DNA of 64,000 nt from CAWHXG01 sp963833235 (GTDB lineage: Bacteria > Pseudomonadota > Alphaproteobacteria > Rhodobacterales > Rhodobacteraceae). The position numbers and the translations under genes were made by a program. Each line of letters begins with the position of its first letter. Position 1 is the first letter of the stretch. The notes beneath the pieces were generated by a model. It was not told the origin of the DNA, did not search any database, and saw only the letters and a program-made list of their open reading frames with translations. The stretch is from contig CAWHXG010000001.1 of the NCBI GenBank assembly GCA_963833235.1, positions 434,001-498,000 on the forward strand, in the 5' to 3' direction. Of this stretch, positions 25,949 to 35,001 are shown piece after piece.

Positions 25949-26625
25949 GCGGGCTGCTTCATGTTCGCCTCGTGGGCCGCCACGGCCTCGCGCACGTCCT
26001 CGTAGTAGATGAGGTTCCCGTCGTTCAGCACCGCCCCTGAATTGCACAGCTGCTCGATCTGCCTCATGGAATGGCTGACCATGAAGGCGCCCGAGCCCTT
26101 CAGGCGGGTCTGGAAGATCTCCGCGCATTTCGCCTTGAACCGCGCGTCCCCGACCGAGGTCACCTCGTCGATCAGGTAGGTGTCGAACGGGATGCCCATG
26201 CTCACGGCGAAGGCCAGCCGCGCCTTCATCCCCGAGGAATAGGTGCGGAAGGGCATGTGGAAGAAATCGGCCAGCTCGGTGAAGTCGTGCACGAAGGCCA
26301 GAAGCGCGTCGGTATCGACGCCGTAGATCCGCGCCACGAAGCGGGTGTTCTGCGCGCCGGTGAGATCGGGATGGAACGACCCCGCGAAGCCGATGGGCCA
26401 CGAGACGGTGCCGTGCCGCACGATCCGGCCGCTGTCCACGTCCTGCGTGCCGGCGATCAGGCGCAGCAGGGTCGACTTTCCGGCACCGTTGCGCCCGAGC
26501 AGCCCCACGACCGTTCGGCTGGGGAACGCGACGGTGCATCGATCCAGGATCATCCGCCGCTGCCCCCCGTCCATCGCGTAGGACTTGGTGAGCTGGCGGA
26601 ACTCCACCATCGGTTTGCTTGTCAT
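25945..26625 (-). CDS. kpsT: Polysaccharide export ABC ATPase, KpsT-like
   Basis: Energises export of a capsular polysaccharide. It has 226 residues from the ATG at 26625. Walker A is LLGRNGAGKSTLL, the signature is TYSSGMKARLAFA (the SGM form typical of KpsT/CtrD/Wzt rather than SGGQ), and Walker B is FDTYLIDEVTSVGD. The short chain without a C-terminal carbohydrate-binding domain fits KpsT, not Wzt. Partner genes kpsE- and kpsM-like lie directly upstream. Confidence 0.9.
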   Translation of the reverse strand: MTSKPMVEFRQLTKSYAMDGGQRRMILDRCTVAFPSRTVVGLLGRNGAGKSTLLRLIAGTQDVDSGRIVRHGTVSWPIGFAGSFHPDLTGAQNTRFVARIYGVDTDALLAFVHDFTELADFFHMPFRTYSSGMKARLAFAVSMGIPFDTYLIDEVTSVGDARFKAKCAEIFQTRLKGSGAFMVSHSMRQIEQLCNSGAVLNDGNLIYYEDVREAVAAHEANMKQPA

Positions 26626-26734
26626 CGCCGCCCCCGCCCTAGGCCGCCGCCCCATTCGGGCGGTCGTCAGTGCGCCGGGCGGGGCACGCCGCCGGGCGCG
26701 GGCCGGGGCGGAAACCGCGCTTGGCCGGCATCGC

Positions 26735-28075
26735 CTAGCGCCGATCCCGGATGGAATAGGCGATCAGCACGAAGAGCACCCAGACCATGCTGAGGAACAC
26801 CGTAGCCACCACCGTAAGGGTGAGCCGCCGGGGGTAGATGGCGCTTTCGGCCATCGTCGGCCGGATGTGCACCGCCAGGTAGCGGCTGGTGCGGCGGGCT
26901 TCGGCCACGGCAGTTTCATAGGCGACCCGCGCCGCGAGATAGGATTGCTCGGCGAATTCACGATCGACCACGAGGCTCTCGTACGCGCCCACCACCCGGC
27001 TCAGCGGGTCGCCCTCCGCCCCCGCCTGCGCCGCGCCGATCTTCTGGCGCTCGTCGGCGATGCGGGCGCGCACCGCCTCGATGGTGCGGTCCGCCTGCTG
27101 GATGCGCGGATCGTCGTCGGTGGTCGTGCCGACCAGCAGGTCGCGGCGCACCATGGCCTCCGCAAGGCTCTGCTGCAGCGCGGTGATCACGCCCATCTGC
27201 CCGGCCAGATCGGCCGTGGGATCCACGATCTGCTCGATGTCGCGGAACTTCGACATCTCCAGCCGCATCTCCTTCAGCCGCGCCCCGGCCTCGTCCAGCT
27301 CCTCGCGGGCCAGGCGCATCGTGTCGTCGCGGGCGATGGCGCTGAGATCGTTGATCAGCGCCGCGCTCTCGTCGAGCACGAACTGCGCGACCGCGCGGGC
27401 ATCCTCGGGGCGGAAGGCCTGAACCTCCAGCGTGATCAGCCCGATATCCGGCTCGAAGATCAACGAGACCACGCTTTCCCAATACCCCACCAGCTCCTCG
27501 CGCGTGCCTGCGGGATCGAATGCGAAGAGCGGATCGGTCTTATGGGGAAGGCTGTAGATCTTCCGCAGATCAAGCGCGGCATCCGCCGCCTCCACCATCC
27601 CCTGCGACTGGATGAACTGGTGCAGGATATTGGCATCCGGGGTGTTCATTGAGCCCATGCCAAGGCTGCCGAGCCCGGTAAACAGATCCGCCGCGCCGGT
27701 GCCTTCCTCGCGCCGCACCGAGAACGCCGCCGTGGAGGCGAAGCGGTCCTCGGCCTTGAAGTAGAGGTAGGCCGCCGCCAGCCCCGCCGGCAGCAGCACC
27801 ATCACGAAAAAGCTCAGCATCAGCAGACGATGGCGCCGCTTCGGCCGCGCCCGCGGCACCGATTGCGGGGGAATGCCCGTAAGCTTGACGACGGGCGAAG
27901 GCTTTGCCGGCACCTTCGCGGGGGCGACCTTCTTGGGAGCGGGCGCGGCCTTCGTTTCGGCCGGCAGATTGCGCGGCGCTTCGGTTCCAGCGCCTTTGGC
28001 ACCGCGCGCTGTCGCGCCGCGGGGCTTCTCGGAACTGGAGGATTTCTTCGCTGCGGCGTTGTCTGGCGCGGTCAC
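26735..28075 (-). CDS. kpsE: Capsule polysaccharide export inner-membrane protein, KpsE/CtrB-like
   Basis: Periplasmic adaptor linking the KpsMT exporter to the outer-membrane channel. It has 446 residues from a GTG. A Lys/Ala/Pro-rich cytoplasmic tail of about 80 residues (unusually long) precedes membrane helix 1 (LLMLSFFVMVLLPAGLAAAYL). The central part is a long coiled coil (about residues 240-380), and a C-terminal helix (LTVVATVFLSMVWVLFVLIAY) precedes a short basic end. This topology is that of KpsE/CtrB. It lies between the ATPase and the permease genes. Confidence 0.88.
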   Translation of the reverse strand: MTAPDNAAAKKSSSSEKPRGATARGAKGAGTEAPRNLPAETKAAPAPKKVAPAKVPAKPSPVVKLTGIPPQSVPRARPKRRHRLLMLSFFVMVLLPAGLAAAYLYFKAEDRFASTAAFSVRREEGTGAADLFTGLGSLGMGSMNTPDANILHQFIQSQGMVEAADAALDLRKIYSLPHKTDPLFAFDPAGTREELVGYWESVVSLIFEPDIGLITLEVQAFRPEDARAVAQFVLDESAALINDLSAIARDDTMRLAREELDEAGARLKEMRLEMSKFRDIEQIVDPTADLAGQMGVITALQQSLAEAMVRRDLLVGTTTDDDPRIQQADRTIEAVRARIADERQKIGAAQAGAEGDPLSRVVGAYESLVVDREFAEQSYLAARVAYETAVAEARRTSRYLAVHIRPTMAESAIYPRRLTLTVVATVFLSMVWVLFVLIAYSIRDRR

Positions 28076-28175
28076 GTCGGCGGTTCCGGCACTCGTTTCG
28101 CCGTCAATCTAGTCATTGGCCGCCCGGCATGCAAATTGCGGCGGCGCGCGGGGCGCGCGGCAGACGGCACGAAGG

Positions 28176-28955
28176 TCACAGTTCGTTCAGGATCTTGCGA
28201 TGATAACGCCGCAGGAAAAAGAGGCCAAGCGTGCCGGGCACCAGAATCCACACGAGGATGTAGGGGACGGAGACGTAATCGTTGATGTAGGTGGGATACA
28301 CCCCGCCGCGCATCAGCCCAACCAGATGCATCAGCGGGTTCCACCACAAGATCTTCTGAAACGCCGGCGGCACGTCCTCGTACATGAAGAAGATACCCGA
28401 GAGGATGAACATCGGGCGGTTGCCGATGGCCCAGACCCGCGCCCATGTGGGATAGAGCGCGAAGAGCACGCAGTTCAGCGAGCCCACCCCAAGCCCCACG
28501 AGCAGCGCCAGCCCCAGCGACATCGCGATCTCGCCGAAATCCAGCATCGCCCGCCAGCCGGTGAAGATCAGGATGCCGCTCAGCAGCACGTAGGCCACGA
28601 CCAGCTCGGTAATCCCGTTCAGCACGAACCTTGCGGCCACCGCGTCGAAGAACGTCACCCTTGGATAGACCAGAAGCTGCCTGGAGAAGCCGATCGACTG
28701 GGCGATCTTCTGCTGCACGGTCATGTAGGTCATGAACGGGATGATGCCGCAGGCATAGAACAGCGCGAAGCTGGTGCCCATCGGCGGCGAGCGCATCACC
28801 AGCGCGAAGACCAGCGTGAGCAGCGCGATGCCCAGAAGCGGCTCCAGGAACGCCCAGATATAGCCACCCGCGGACCGGCCATAGGTGGTCATCATCTCGC
28901 GCACGATCAGGGCGAAGATGACGCGCGGGGTGCGGAACTGCAGCGTGTTTGGCAT
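28176..28955 (-). CDS. kpsM: Polysaccharide export ABC permease, KpsM-like
   Basis: ABC-2 type transporter of 259 residues that moves the polymer across the inner membrane. It begins FRTPRVIFALIVREMMTTYG, the amphipathic region typical of KpsM/Wzm, followed by about six helices (FLEPLLGIALLTLVFALVM, LFYACGIIPFMTYM, ELVVAYVLLSGILIF, LGLALLVGLGVGSLNCVLF, RPMFILSGIFFMYEDVP, ILVWILVPGTLGLFFL). The region before the ATG is pyrimidine-rich with no clear Shine-Dalgarno, so the exact start is uncertain. First gene of the kpsM, kpsE, kpsT, epimerase, sugar transferase unit. Confidence 0.9.
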   Translation of the reverse strand: MPNTLQFRTPRVIFALIVREMMTTYGRSAGGYIWAFLEPLLGIALLTLVFALVMRSPPMGTSFALFYACGIIPFMTYMTVQQKIAQSIGFSRQLLVYPRVTFFDAVAARFVLNGITELVVAYVLLSGILIFTGWRAMLDFGEIAMSLGLALLVGLGVGSLNCVLFALYPTWARVWAIGNRPMFILSGIFFMYEDVPPAFQKILWWNPLMHLVGLMRGGVYPTYINDYVSVPYILVWILVPGTLGLFFLRRYHRKILNEL

Positions 28956-29165
28956 GAGGAGGAAGGTCCGGGCTGGGCCGTGATCCGGGCGGGGCGGGAT
29001 TGGCCCTGTCCTAGGCCGGGGCGGGCGGCCGGGCAAGGTGGGCTGCGCATTCGTGATGACCGGCCGGTGGCGGGAGGCATGCGGAGCGGTCGCGGCTCGA
29101 CATGCCGGCGCATCATGCCACATGCAGGCCCGAGGCTGGAACGGGACACAGAGGAGCCGGCGGCA

Positions 29166-30284
29166 ATGGCGGTGAACGCGATGAGCGTATCGGCGGGCGA
29201 GGCGCTGAGGATCCTGCGCAGCGGCTGGGCGGCGCAGGCGGCAGGCACGCTCACCGCGTCCTGGATGCTGCACGGGCGGCCCGGCATCGGCAAGACCCAG
29301 ATCGTGACCCAGCTGGCCGGCGAGATCGGCGCGCGGCTCTTCGATCTGCGGCTGACCACGATCGAGCCGCAGGACCTGCGCGGCCTGCCCTATTACGACC
29401 ACGAGGCGGGCCGCACGGTCTGGTACCGCCCCGAAGACCTGCCGGACGATCCCGCGCGCCCCGCGGTGCTGTTCCTCGACGAGCTGACGGCCGCGGCGCC
29501 GCACCTGCAGCCCACAGTCTACGGGCTGCTGCAGGAGCGCCGGGTGGGCCGCCATGCCCTGCCCGACAACGTGCTGGTCGTCGCCGCGGGCAACGCGGCC
29601 GAGGATGGCGCGGTGGCCTACGAGATGGGAACGGGCCTGTCCGACAGGCTGATCCACCTGGCGGTCGAGGCGGGCGCGGCCGACTGGCTCGACAACTACG
29701 CCATGCCGCGCGGCCTGCACCCGGCGGTGATCGCCTTCATCCGCACCCGCCCCGATCTGCTGGAACAGACCGAGCCCGCCATGGCGCGCGGTGAGCTGAT
29801 CGCCGCGACGCCGCGCTCGTGGGAGCGGGTCAGCGCCATCCTGCGGGCCATCCCCGATCGCCGCCAGCGCGACGTGATGATCGCGGGATCGGTGGGCGAG
29901 GCGGTCGCGGCGGAATTCGCGCTCGTGGCCGAGGACATCGCCGCGACCGTGCGGGTGGACGAGATGCTTGCCACCCTCCGCGCCGCCCGCCCGCCGCTCT
30001 ACCCGGCGACGCTGCACGGCCTGCATGCGCTGGTCTATGGGCTGGCGGGCACGCTCGATGCCGGCAACGTGGCGCGGATCGTCGAGATCGCGGCCGACAT
30101 CGCCCGGCTGCCGGCCCTGCGCAGCGACCCCGCGCTCCCGCGCCTGCCGCTCGCCGAGCTCACCACCCACGGCTTCGAGGTGCTGATCGCGCGCGGCCTG
30201 GCCCTGGGGCTGGAAGACGCCTTCCTCGACGCCCCGGCCTACCGCGACTACGCGGAAGAACGACAGGCGGCGGGGCTGGCCTGA
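29166..30284 (+). CDS. MoxR-type AAA ATPase
   Basis: A 372-residue AAA+ ATPase with Walker A GRPGIGKTQ near residue 38, Walker B VLFLDELTAA near residue 103, and a sensor-1 region LVVAAGNAAEDGAVA. It is followed 1 base later by a VWA-domain gene, the usual MoxR partner; such pairs assemble or activate other proteins, often metal-dependent ones. The target is unknown. It is divergent from the kpsM unit, with 210 bases between them in which I see no gene. Confidence 0.88.
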   Translation: MAVNAMSVSAGEALRILRSGWAAQAAGTLTASWMLHGRPGIGKTQIVTQLAGEIGARLFDLRLTTIEPQDLRGLPYYDHEAGRTVWYRPEDLPDDPARPAVLFLDELTAAAPHLQPTVYGLLQERRVGRHALPDNVLVVAAGNAAEDGAVAYEMGTGLSDRLIHLAVEAGAADWLDNYAMPRGLHPAVIAFIRTRPDLLEQTEPAMARGELIAATPRSWERVSAILRAIPDRRQRDVMIAGSVGEAVAAEFALVAEDIAATVRVDEMLATLRAARPPLYPATLHGLHALVYGLAGTLDAGNVARIVEIAADIARLPALRSDPALPRLPLAELTTHGFEVLIARGLALGLEDAFLDAPAYRDYAEERQAAGLA

Positions 30285-30285
30285 G

Positions 30286-31921
30286 ATGGCGGGCGGCGCG
30301 CCGGGAAACCCCAAGTCCCCGAGGCCGGCGGGCGGGGCAGCGGCGGGCGGTGCCACGCGCGTCAGCGACACGTCGGAAGCCGGCGGTTCGCCAGAAACCG
30401 TCGGGGTCCCGAAGACCGGCGGCCCACTGGTAGCCGGCGGCGCGCCGGGACCCGCGGCGACCGCGAAGGCCAGCGGCACCTCGGACGCCGGCAGCCATCG
30501 CCACGCAGGCCCACCCGGGCCCGCCGGCGGGGCAGGCGCCGGCGGGCCTGGCCCGGCGGCGCGCCGACCTTCGCAGCGGCCGGGGCGCCACAGCCGCCGG
30601 GCGACCCGCGCGCTGCAACGGCTGGCCGAGACCGACCCCGCCTTCGCCACCCTCGCGCTTCTGGTGCGCCCACCGCGATGCCGACGCCGCGGCCGAGCCG
30701 CCGGCGCCGCCCGCCGCGACGGACGGCACGACCATCCGCTACGCCCCGCCCTTCGAGGCGCTGCCGCTTTCGGAGCAGGTGGGCATCTGCGCCCACCACG
30801 TCCTGCACATCGCCCTGCGCCACGCCCAGCGGGGCCGGGCATTGACAGACCGGCTCGGCGGCGCCTTCGACCTCGGCCTCTACAACCTGGCCGCCGACGC
30901 CATCGTCAATTCGGCGCTGATGGCGGCGGGCTACGTCCTGCCGCGGCCCTGCCCGACCCTGCCGGAGCTTCTGGCGCGGGCCTTCCACGAGGATGCCAGC
31001 GCCGCCGACGCGCTGGCCCGCTACGATGCCGAGGCGCTTTACCTGCGCCTCACCGAAGGCGGCGGAGCCGGGCGCGGCGGCGGCACCGGCAAGCGCGACG
31101 AGGACACCGCCGGCGCCGGGCTCCGGGGCGACGCCGCGCGCCCCGAAGACGCCGCCCGCGCCTATGCCGACGGGATCGGGTTCGCCGCCGATCTCTCTGT
31201 AGGCAACGCGGAAGGCGAGGCCGGGGACGCCTCCGCCCCGGCCGCCGAATGGCGCCAGCGGCTGGCCCGGGCGCTCCGCGACGGGCGCCTGGCGGGGCGC
31301 GGCATCGGCACCCTCGGCCACCGCCTGGCCGACCTCCCCCAAAGTCGCCAGCCCTGGGAGCGTATCCTGAGGGGCCTCGCCGCCCGCGCCGTGATGCCGG
31401 TGCGCGAGCAGACCCACGCCCGCCCCGCGGCGCGCTGGATCGCGCTCGACGCCGCCGCCCGCGCCGCCGGCCGCCCTGCCCCGCCCTTCGAGCCGGGGCC
31501 GGCCCGCCAGCGGCCCCGCCCGCGCATCGTCGTCGGCCTCGATGCCTCGGGCTCCGTCGCCCCGCCGCTGCTGGCGCGCTTCGCGGCCGAGATCGCCGCC
31601 ATCGGCCGGCGCAGCGGCGCCGAATTGCACCTGCTGATCTTCGACGAAGTCGTCCACGCGCATCTGCGCCCCGCCCCGGGCGCGCTCGCGGCGACGCTGC
31701 GCGACACGCCCCTGCCCCGCGACGGCGGCACCGATTTCGCCCCGCTCTTCGCGGCGGCGGCGGCCCTCTCCCCCTCGATCCTGATCGTCCTGACCGACCT
31801 TCAGGCCCCGACGGGCGGCCTGCGCCTGCAGGCTCCGATCCTCTGGGCGGTGACCCCCGATGCCACGGCCCCGCCGATCGTGCCCCCGAAGACGGGCGTG
31901 CTGCTCCACCTCGACCGCTGA
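30286..31921 (+). pseudogene. VWA-like (DUF2201-type) protein, one frameshift
   Basis: Partner of the MoxR ATPase. The N-terminal 95 residues are Gly/Ala/Pro low-complexity. Near 30660 one extra base (LAL then WCAHRDADAA) shifts the frame; the rest reads to 31921, giving about 544 residues when corrected. The middle has a DUF2201-like segment with AHHVLHIALRH, where a related metallopeptidase motif would read HExxH. The C-terminal VWA domain keeps the MIDAS pattern: GLDASGSV, GGTDFAPLF and LTDLQAP. Everything after the break is well conserved, so a sequencing error is as likely as a true lesion. Confidence 0.75.
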
Positions 31922-32009
31922 GCGCGCCGCCGATGCTGGCCTGCCCCCCGTCCCCCTGCTAGACTTCAGCCATGGCCGCCACAGGCCCCCCGAAGGCCGG
32001 ACCCGAACC

Positions 32010-33311
32010 ATGCCAGCCCTCTGCCGCGATTGCCTCGCCACATTCGATCCCGGCACGGGGTCAAGCACGGGGCCAAGCACGGGGCCAAGCACCGGGCCCG
32101 GCGCCCGCTGCCCCGCCTGCCGCTCGCCGCGCCTCGCGCGCCACCCCGAGCTCCTCCAGCTCTCCATCGCCCACATGGATTGCGACGCTTTCTACGCCTC
32201 CGTCGAGAAGCGCGACGACCCGTCCCTGCGCGACAAGCCGGTCATCGTTGGCGGCGGCACCCGCGGGGTGGTCACCACGGCCTGCTACATCGCGCGGCTG
32301 AAGGGGGTGCGCTCGGCGATGCCGATGTTCCAGGCCCTCAGGCTCTGCCCCGAGGCGACCGTGGTACGCCCCCGCTTCCCCGCCTATGTGGAGGCCTCGC
32401 GCGCCATCCGCGCGATGATGGACGACCTGACCCCCGCGGTCGAACCCCTCTCGCTTGACGAGGCGTTCCTCGACCTCACCGGCACCGAACGCCTGCACGG
32501 CGCCCCGCCCGCCGTGATGCTGGGCCGCCTCCTGGCGCGGATGCAGGCGGAGCTGGGGCTGAGCGGCTCCATCGGGCTCAGCCACAACAAGTTCCTCGCC
32601 AAGGTCGCCTCGGATCTCGACAAGCCGCGCGGTTTCTCGGTGATCGGGCGGGCCGATACCGCGAGCTTCCTTGAGGACCAGCCGGTGCGGCTGATCTGGG
32701 GCGTCGGCGCGGCGACCCAGGAAGCGCTGGAGAAGACCGGCATCCGCACCTTCGCCGATCTGCGCCGCTGGGAGCGGCGCGACCTGCACGCCCGCTTCGG
32801 CTCCATGGGCGAACGCCTGTGGCATCTGGCCCGCGGCGAGGACAAGCGGCGCGTCGACGGGCGCGGCCGGGTAAAATCCATCAGCAACGAGACCACCTTC
32901 GGCAGCGACACCGCCGAGCTCTCGCGGCTCGACGGGCATCTCTGGCGCCTGTCGGAAAAGGTCGCCGGGCGCGCCAAGGAGAAGGGGCTGGCCGGCCACG
33001 TGGCCACGCTCAAGCTCAAGCGCGCCGACCACTCGCTGATCTCCCGCCGCCACGCCCTGCGCCAGCCCACCCAGCTTGCCGACACGCTCTACCGCGAGGC
33101 CCGCGCGCTCTTCGACCAGACCCCCGATCCGGGGCCGTTCCGGCTGATCGGCGTGGGGCTCTCGCAGCTCTGCACCGCGGCCGATGCGGATCTGTCGGCA
33201 GACCTGCTCGACCCCGGCGCCGCGGCCCGCGCCGGGGCAGAGCGCGCGACGGACGCGATCCGCGCCCGGTTCGGCGAGGGCGCGATCGTAAAGGGGCGGT
33301 CTTTGCGTTGA
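32010..33311 (+). CDS. dinB: DNA polymerase IV (DinB), with N-terminal Cys pair extension
   Basis: Y-family translesion polymerase, 433 residues. The palm motifs are intact: HMDCDAFYASVEKRD (first catalytic Asp), SLDEAFLDLTG (Asp-Glu pair) and SIGLSHNKFLAKVASDLDKP; the little finger follows. Before the polymerase core is a 50-residue extension with CRDC (5-8) and CPAC (34-37), a likely zinc ribbon. Its loop is made of four STGP-like repeats from a 12-bp DNA repeat. No UmuC partner or LexA box was recognised. Confidence 0.92.
   Translation: MPALCRDCLATFDPGTGSSTGPSTGPSTGPGARCPACRSPRLARHPELLQLSIAHMDCDAFYASVEKRDDPSLRDKPVIVGGGTRGVVTTACYIARLKGVRSAMPMFQALRLCPEATVVRPRFPAYVEASRAIRAMMDDLTPAVEPLSLDEAFLDLTGTERLHGAPPAVMLGRLLARMQAELGLSGSIGLSHNKFLAKVASDLDKPRGFSVIGRADTASFLEDQPVRLIWGVGAATQEALEKTGIRTFADLRRWERRDLHARFGSMGERLWHLARGEDKRRVDGRGRVKSISNETTFGSDTAELSRLDGHLWRLSEKVAGRAKEKGLAGHVATLKLKRADHSLISRRHALRQPTQLADTLYREARALFDQTPDPGPFRLIGVGLSQLCTAADADLSADLLDPGAAARAGAERATDAIRARFGEGAIVKGRSLR
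32053..32100 (+). repeat. 12-bp tandem repeat inside dinB, 4 copies
   Basis: Units of the form GCACGGGGCCAA, four in a row with few changes, coding for STGP repeats between the two Cys pairs of the DinB extension. Twelve bases is a whole number of codons, so copy-number change would keep the frame. Confidence 0.75.
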
Positions 33312-33340
33312 GGCGCGCCGAACAAGCCCGAGCAGGTCGC

Positions 33341-33390
33341 GCGCCCCCGCGGCGCCTCCGCCTGGGGGCGCCCGCGGGGGGTGAGCCCCC
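33341..33390. terminator. Hairpins between convergent dinB and amidohydrolase gene
   Basis: GCGCCCCC (33341-33348) pairs with GGGGGCGC (33364-33371), and a second stem GGGGG/CCCCC (33376-33380 and 33386-33390) touches the stop codon of the leftward gene. The position between convergent genes fits a bidirectional terminator. There is no strong T-run. Confidence 0.5.
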
Positions 33391-34241
33391 TACTCCGCCG
33401 CCAGCGGCAGCCGGCTGCGCCCCAGATCCACGACCCGGGCCATCACCCGCGTCATCATCGCCTGCACGGCGGGGAAATCCGCCCGTTTCTCAAGCCGCGC
33501 CTCGTCCATGTAGAGCGCCCGGTCCAGCTCGATCTGCACCACGTGCCACCCTTGCGAGGGCCGCCCGTACGCCTGGGTGATGTAGGCCCCCGCGAAGGGC
33601 GCGTTGCGCGCCACCACAAGGCCCTCGTCGGCGAAGGCCGCCGCGATCGCCTCCACAACCTCGGGGTCCGCCGCCGCGCCGAAGCGGTCGCCAAGCACCA
33701 CGTCGGGCAACCGCCCGGAGCGCGGCAGGGTGCCCTCGATGGCCTCGTGCGGCATCGAATGGCAATCGATCAGGATCGCCCGCCCGAATGCCTCGGCCTG
33801 CTCCGCCAACAGGCCCCGCAGCGCCGCGTGATAGGGGTGCCAGTGCCGCTCCAGCCGCCGCAGGACCTCGGCCAGCGGCAGCTTGCCCGCATAGATCGCC
33901 CGGCCGTTCGCCACCACCCGCGGCACCACGCCCAGCCCCGAGGTGATCCGCGGGTTCATCGCCGAGCGTCGCGCGCCCTCCACCAGCGCCGGGTCCAGCT
34001 CGTCCGCCGCGCGGTTCAGGTCCACATAGGCCCGCGGCACCCGCGCCAGCACCAGCGGCACGCCGAGCGCCGGCGCGGCACCGATCAGCTCGTCCACGAA
34101 CGCGTCCTCCGAGGAACGGATCGCGCGCGCATCCAGAACCGACGCATCGAGGAAGGCCTGCGGATACTCGCGCCCGCTGTGCGGCGAGGCGAAGACCGTG
34201 CCGCTGACCGCAAGGCGGGGCCGGATCAAGTCATGGGACAA
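33390..34241 (-). CDS. N-formylglutamate amidohydrolase family protein
   Basis: It has 283 residues of the FGase family, which hydrolyses N-formylglutamate or related N-acyl amino acids. Motifs seen: FASPHSGREYP at the N-terminus, AYVDLNRAADELDP, AILIDCHSMP and LPDVVLGDRFG, with His and Asp residues for zinc binding. The start is a TTG at 34241 with GGAGG 6 bases upstream; a longer frame up to 34394 has no support. No other histidine-degradation gene lies nearby, so a role in that pathway is not shown. Confidence 0.85.
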   Translation of the reverse strand: MSHDLIRPRLAVSGTVFASPHSGREYPQAFLDASVLDARAIRSSEDAFVDELIGAAPALGVPLVLARVPRAYVDLNRAADELDPALVEGARRSAMNPRITSGLGVVPRVVANGRAIYAGKLPLAEVLRRLERHWHPYHAALRGLLAEQAEAFGRAILIDCHSMPHEAIEGTLPRSGRLPDVVLGDRFGAAADPEVVEAIAAAFADEGLVVARNAPFAGAYITQAYGRPSQGWHVVQIELDRALYMDEARLEKRADFPAVQAMMTRVMARVVDLGRSRLPLAAE

Positions 34242-34247
34242 TCGAAA

Positions 34248-34252
34248 CCTCC
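34248..34252 (-). promoter_or_regulatory. Shine-Dalgarno that selects a TTG start
   Basis: GGAGG on the minus strand, 6 bases before TTG at 34241. This picks the rare TTG over any upstream codon as the start of the amidohydrolase gene. Confidence 0.75.
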
Positions 34253-34302
34253 GCCCGAACGTCCGACCATATAGGCGGGTTTGGCGAACCCGCAAAACCC
34301 TC

Positions 34303-34331
34303 TTGAACCCTCGGAGCAATCCTTTTATGCA
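34303..34331 (+). promoter_or_regulatory. Likely sigma-70 promoter of tRNA-Val
   Basis: TTGAAC (34303-34308), a 17-base spacer, then TATGCA (34326-34331). This is a fair match to the alphaproteobacterial housekeeping promoter and sits about 75 bases before the tRNA. Confidence 0.45.
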
Positions 34332-34404
34332 CCCTCCACCATCGCGGAGCCCTCCGCGCCCCTGCCCGTTTCCGGGCGCCGGGGTGGCGGGCATCGTCGG
34401 GATC

Positions 34405-34479
<75 letters not shown>

Positions 34480-34602
34480 CGCGGCCGTTCGAATGCGACC
34501 GCAGAGAATCCGGCCCCGCTTGGCCGCCGCCATCGCGCCCTGCAAGCCGGGGTCAACGTATCCGCGCCGCCAGACAGCGCCGCGACCGACAGGAGAAGAC
34601 CG

Positions 34603-34728
34603 ATGAAGGTCAGAAACTCGCTTCGCTCGCTCAAGAGCCGTCACCGCGATTGCCGCGTGGTGCGCCGCAAGGGCCGCGTCTACGTCATCAACAAGACCCA
34701 GCCGCGCTTCAAGGCCCGCCAGGGCTGA
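34603..34728 (+). CDS. rpmJ: 50S ribosomal protein L36 (bL36)
   Basis: A 41-residue basic protein, MKVRNSLRSLKSRHRDCRVV at its N-terminus and ending FKARQG. AGGAG lies 8 bases before the ATG. The spacing of the single Cys and the VRRKGRVYVINKTQPRFK stretch match the zinc-free (C-minus) L36 type common in alphaproteobacteria. It is monocistronic in appearance, 123 bases after tRNA-Val. Its last codons are the first unit of the repeat array that follows. Confidence 0.95.
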   Translation: MKVRNSLRSLKSRHRDCRVVRRKGRVYVINKTQPRFKARQG

Positions 34729-34920
34729 AGGCCCGCCACGGCTGACGGACCCCATGGCTGAAAGCCCGCCGCGGCTCAAGGCCCGCCACGTCTGAAGGTG
34801 CGCCACAATTGAAGGCGCGCCACTTCTGCAGGCGCGCCACGGCTGACGGACCCCGCGGCCGAAGACCCCCGGGCGTGACGAGCTGGTGAACCCCGAGGCC
34901 GAGGACCCCCCACGGCTGAC
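34712..34920. repeat. Degenerate 17-bp tandem repeat array seeded by the rpmJ 3' end
   Basis: The last 17 bases of rpmJ (34712-34728) are followed without a gap by units close to AGGCCCGCCACGGCTGA at 34729, 34746 (16 bp), 34762, 34779, 34796, 34813, 34830 and 34847 (16 bp), then more degraded ones to about 34920. Eight or nine units can be read clearly, with about twelve in total. Each copy preserves the stop-like TGA end and a GCCC or GCGC core. The array fills most of the gap before the PAS gene at 35002. Confidence 0.85.
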
Positions 34921-35001
34921 AGCTTTGTGACCGATGGCCTCCGTGGCTCTAGTGAGCCGGCGGCGGGGCGGGCGAAAACACGGCCGCCCTCCCCGCCACA
35001 C

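Noticed and set aside
34712..34920. CRISPR array
   Set aside because: The 17-bp units are head to tail without spacers, and no cas gene is in the window.
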